Below the pieces are notes generated by a model. It was not told the origin of the DNA, made no database searches, and saw only the letters and a list, made by a program, of their open reading frames with translations. This document shows positions 54,644-55,560 of a stretch of DNA of 55,560 nucleotides, one piece after another. The stretch covers positions 1-55,560 of the forward strand of contig NZ_JAAN01000003.1 of the NCBI RefSeq assembly GCF_000559025.1. Direction: 5' to 3'. The position numbers were made by a program, and so were the translations under genes. This DNA is from Luteimonas huabeiensis HB2. GTDB lineage: Bacteria; Pseudomonadota; Gammaproteobacteria; Xanthomonadales; Xanthomonadaceae. Position 1 is the first letter of the stretch, and each line of letters begins with the position of its first letter.

Positions 54644-54661
54644 GGGGCCGCGCCTCCGCGC

Positions 54662-55560
54662 CTAGCGCGCGAGGCCCGGCTCGGCCGCTTCGCGGGCCTG
54701 CTGCGCGGCGCGCGCGTCCTGCTGCACGGCGCTCGCCAGGCCGGCGCGCTCGGCCGCGTCCGCCTGGCTCCCCGGCCGCCTGCGGCAGGTCGCGGATCAG
54801 GCGCGCGGCGTCGCCCTGCGCCACCCGGTCCACGAACGCCTCGATGGCCGGGTGCGAGCTTTCCGGGATGCCCGAGAGCAGCTTCTCCGCCAGCAACTGG
54901 CGCGCCTGCGGCACGTGCTGCACCGCATCGGCCACGTCCGACAGCAGCCCCGCCATCCGCTCGCGCTGCAGGGTGCCCAGGTTGGCCAGATCGTGCTGCA
55001 CGCCGTCGTTGAGCAGGTCGCCCTGCACCTGCCAGGCGGTCACCCGGCGGTCGGTCTCGAACAGCGGCAGCCCGCCCTGTTCCTGCGAAAAGCGCCGCGC
55101 GGTCTCCGGGTGCAGGCCTGCGGCATTGAAGGTCACCGCCCGCATGCCCGTCACCGCCGCACCCGCCGAAGCCAGGCCGCCGGCCAGGCTGTGGCCTGCG
55201 AGGTCGAAGTCGAAACCCTGTCGTTTCAGTTCCATCGACAAGTTCATCGCGCGGTCGTAGTAATCGGTCTTCAGGCCGATCGACTGCGGGAAGTTGTTGC
55301 CGAGGAAATCCTCGGCGGCGGTGCCGCGCAGCTTGCCGTCGGAGCCGACCACCTCGTTGGCCGAGCCCTTGAACACCAGGGTCGGCTTGTAACCGGGTCC
55401 CAGCACCTCGGGATCGGGCAGATAGATCTCTGCACGGAAGCCGGACTTCTCAGGCTTGAGCATGTCGCGCAGCTCTTCGTCGCTTGCCTTCAAGCCCGGC
55501 ATCGCGACCCGCAACAAGTCCAGGTTCTCGCTGGCGCGGACCCAACCGCTGGGCGGAGTT
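54662..55560 (-). pseudogene. Lipase/phospholipase-like protein, 5' end outside window, apparent frameshift
   Basis: The frame is open from the right edge of the window, so the N-terminus is missing. The visible part has a GHSLAGG nucleophile motif, preceded by SGFRAEIYLPDPE, PTLVFKGS and LKTDYYDRAMNLS. This is the pattern of xanthomonad class-3-lipase-like proteins, some of which are secreted effectors. After IRDLPQAAG the frame becomes Arg/Gly-rich and would run to 54456, antisense to the CoA-transferase. Removing one G in the CCCC run at 54770-54773 (plus-strand view) restores a natural Ala/Gln-rich helical tail ending EPGLAR at a TAG (54664-54662). A real mutation or a sequencing error is equally possible. 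Confidence 0.65.

Noticed and set aside
54456..54661. Extension of the lipase frame past 54662
   Set aside because: Arg/Gly-rich, antisense to the CoA-transferase, and explained by a one-base frameshift at 54770-54773.

Overview
This is a 55.6 kb stretch of very GC-rich DNA, roughly 70% by eye. It looks like a chromosome of the Xanthomonadaceae, probably Lysobacter-like. That placement is inferred from several things together: a type VI secretion system (T6SS) with a threonine-kinase module and an ECF-type sigma factor, a Clp/CRP-type operator, a beta-1,3-glucanase pair (GH16 and GH64), a lipase of the sort common in xanthomonads, and many short palindromic repeats. No rRNA, tRNA or CRISPR array was seen.

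Layout. (1) 1-17.0 kb, minus strand: one tight transcription unit, tssK-tssL-tssM-tagF-pppA-ppkA, continuing without a gap into a 100-aa SHOCT-like membrane protein and a two-partner secretion pair (tpsB-tpsA). The tpsA gene runs off the left edge. (2) 17.2-22.8 kb, minus: PAAR, a TPR/methyltransferase protein, VgrG, a DUF6931-like protein and the FHA protein TagH. (3) 22.9-23.5 kb: an ECF sigma factor of the kinase-associated (ECF43/TIGR02999-like) type. (4) 23.6-25.2 kb: a serine recombinase and a divergent EAL-domain protein. (5) 25.3-31.0 kb, minus: pgaABCD for poly-N-acetylglucosamine, with a perfect Clp/CRP-type site at its promoter. (6) 31.1-34.9 kb: a lower-GC accessory block with two candidate T6SS effectors, one a zinc-dependent deaminase-like protein, a possible immunity gene, a small conserved gene and repeat clutter. 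(7) 34.9-44.6 kb, minus: the second T6SS core operon, tssB-tssC-hcp-tagJ-tssE-tssF-tssG-tssH. (8) 44.9-55.6 kb: a short AraC-type regulator, cytochrome c5, an ExeM-type nuclease, an alpha/beta hydrolase, zapE carrying in-frame 90-bp repeats, GH16 and GH64 glucanases, an acetyl-CoA hydrolase/transferase and a partial, apparently frameshifted lipase.

How it fits together. Four minus-strand sites share an 18-bp element (core TGAGACGaawtGTCGgG) followed at a fixed distance by an A/T-richer hexamer. They lie upstream of tssB, tssK, the PAAR gene and an orphan gene at 31.1-32.6 kb, which is what a dedicated T6SS regulon would look like. The adjacent ECF sigma factor is the obvious candidate reader, and PpkA, PppA and TagH the obvious phosphorylation module. 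If so, the two-partner secretion exoprotein and the 31.1 kb protein are expressed together with the T6SS. No tssA or tssJ was found in the window.
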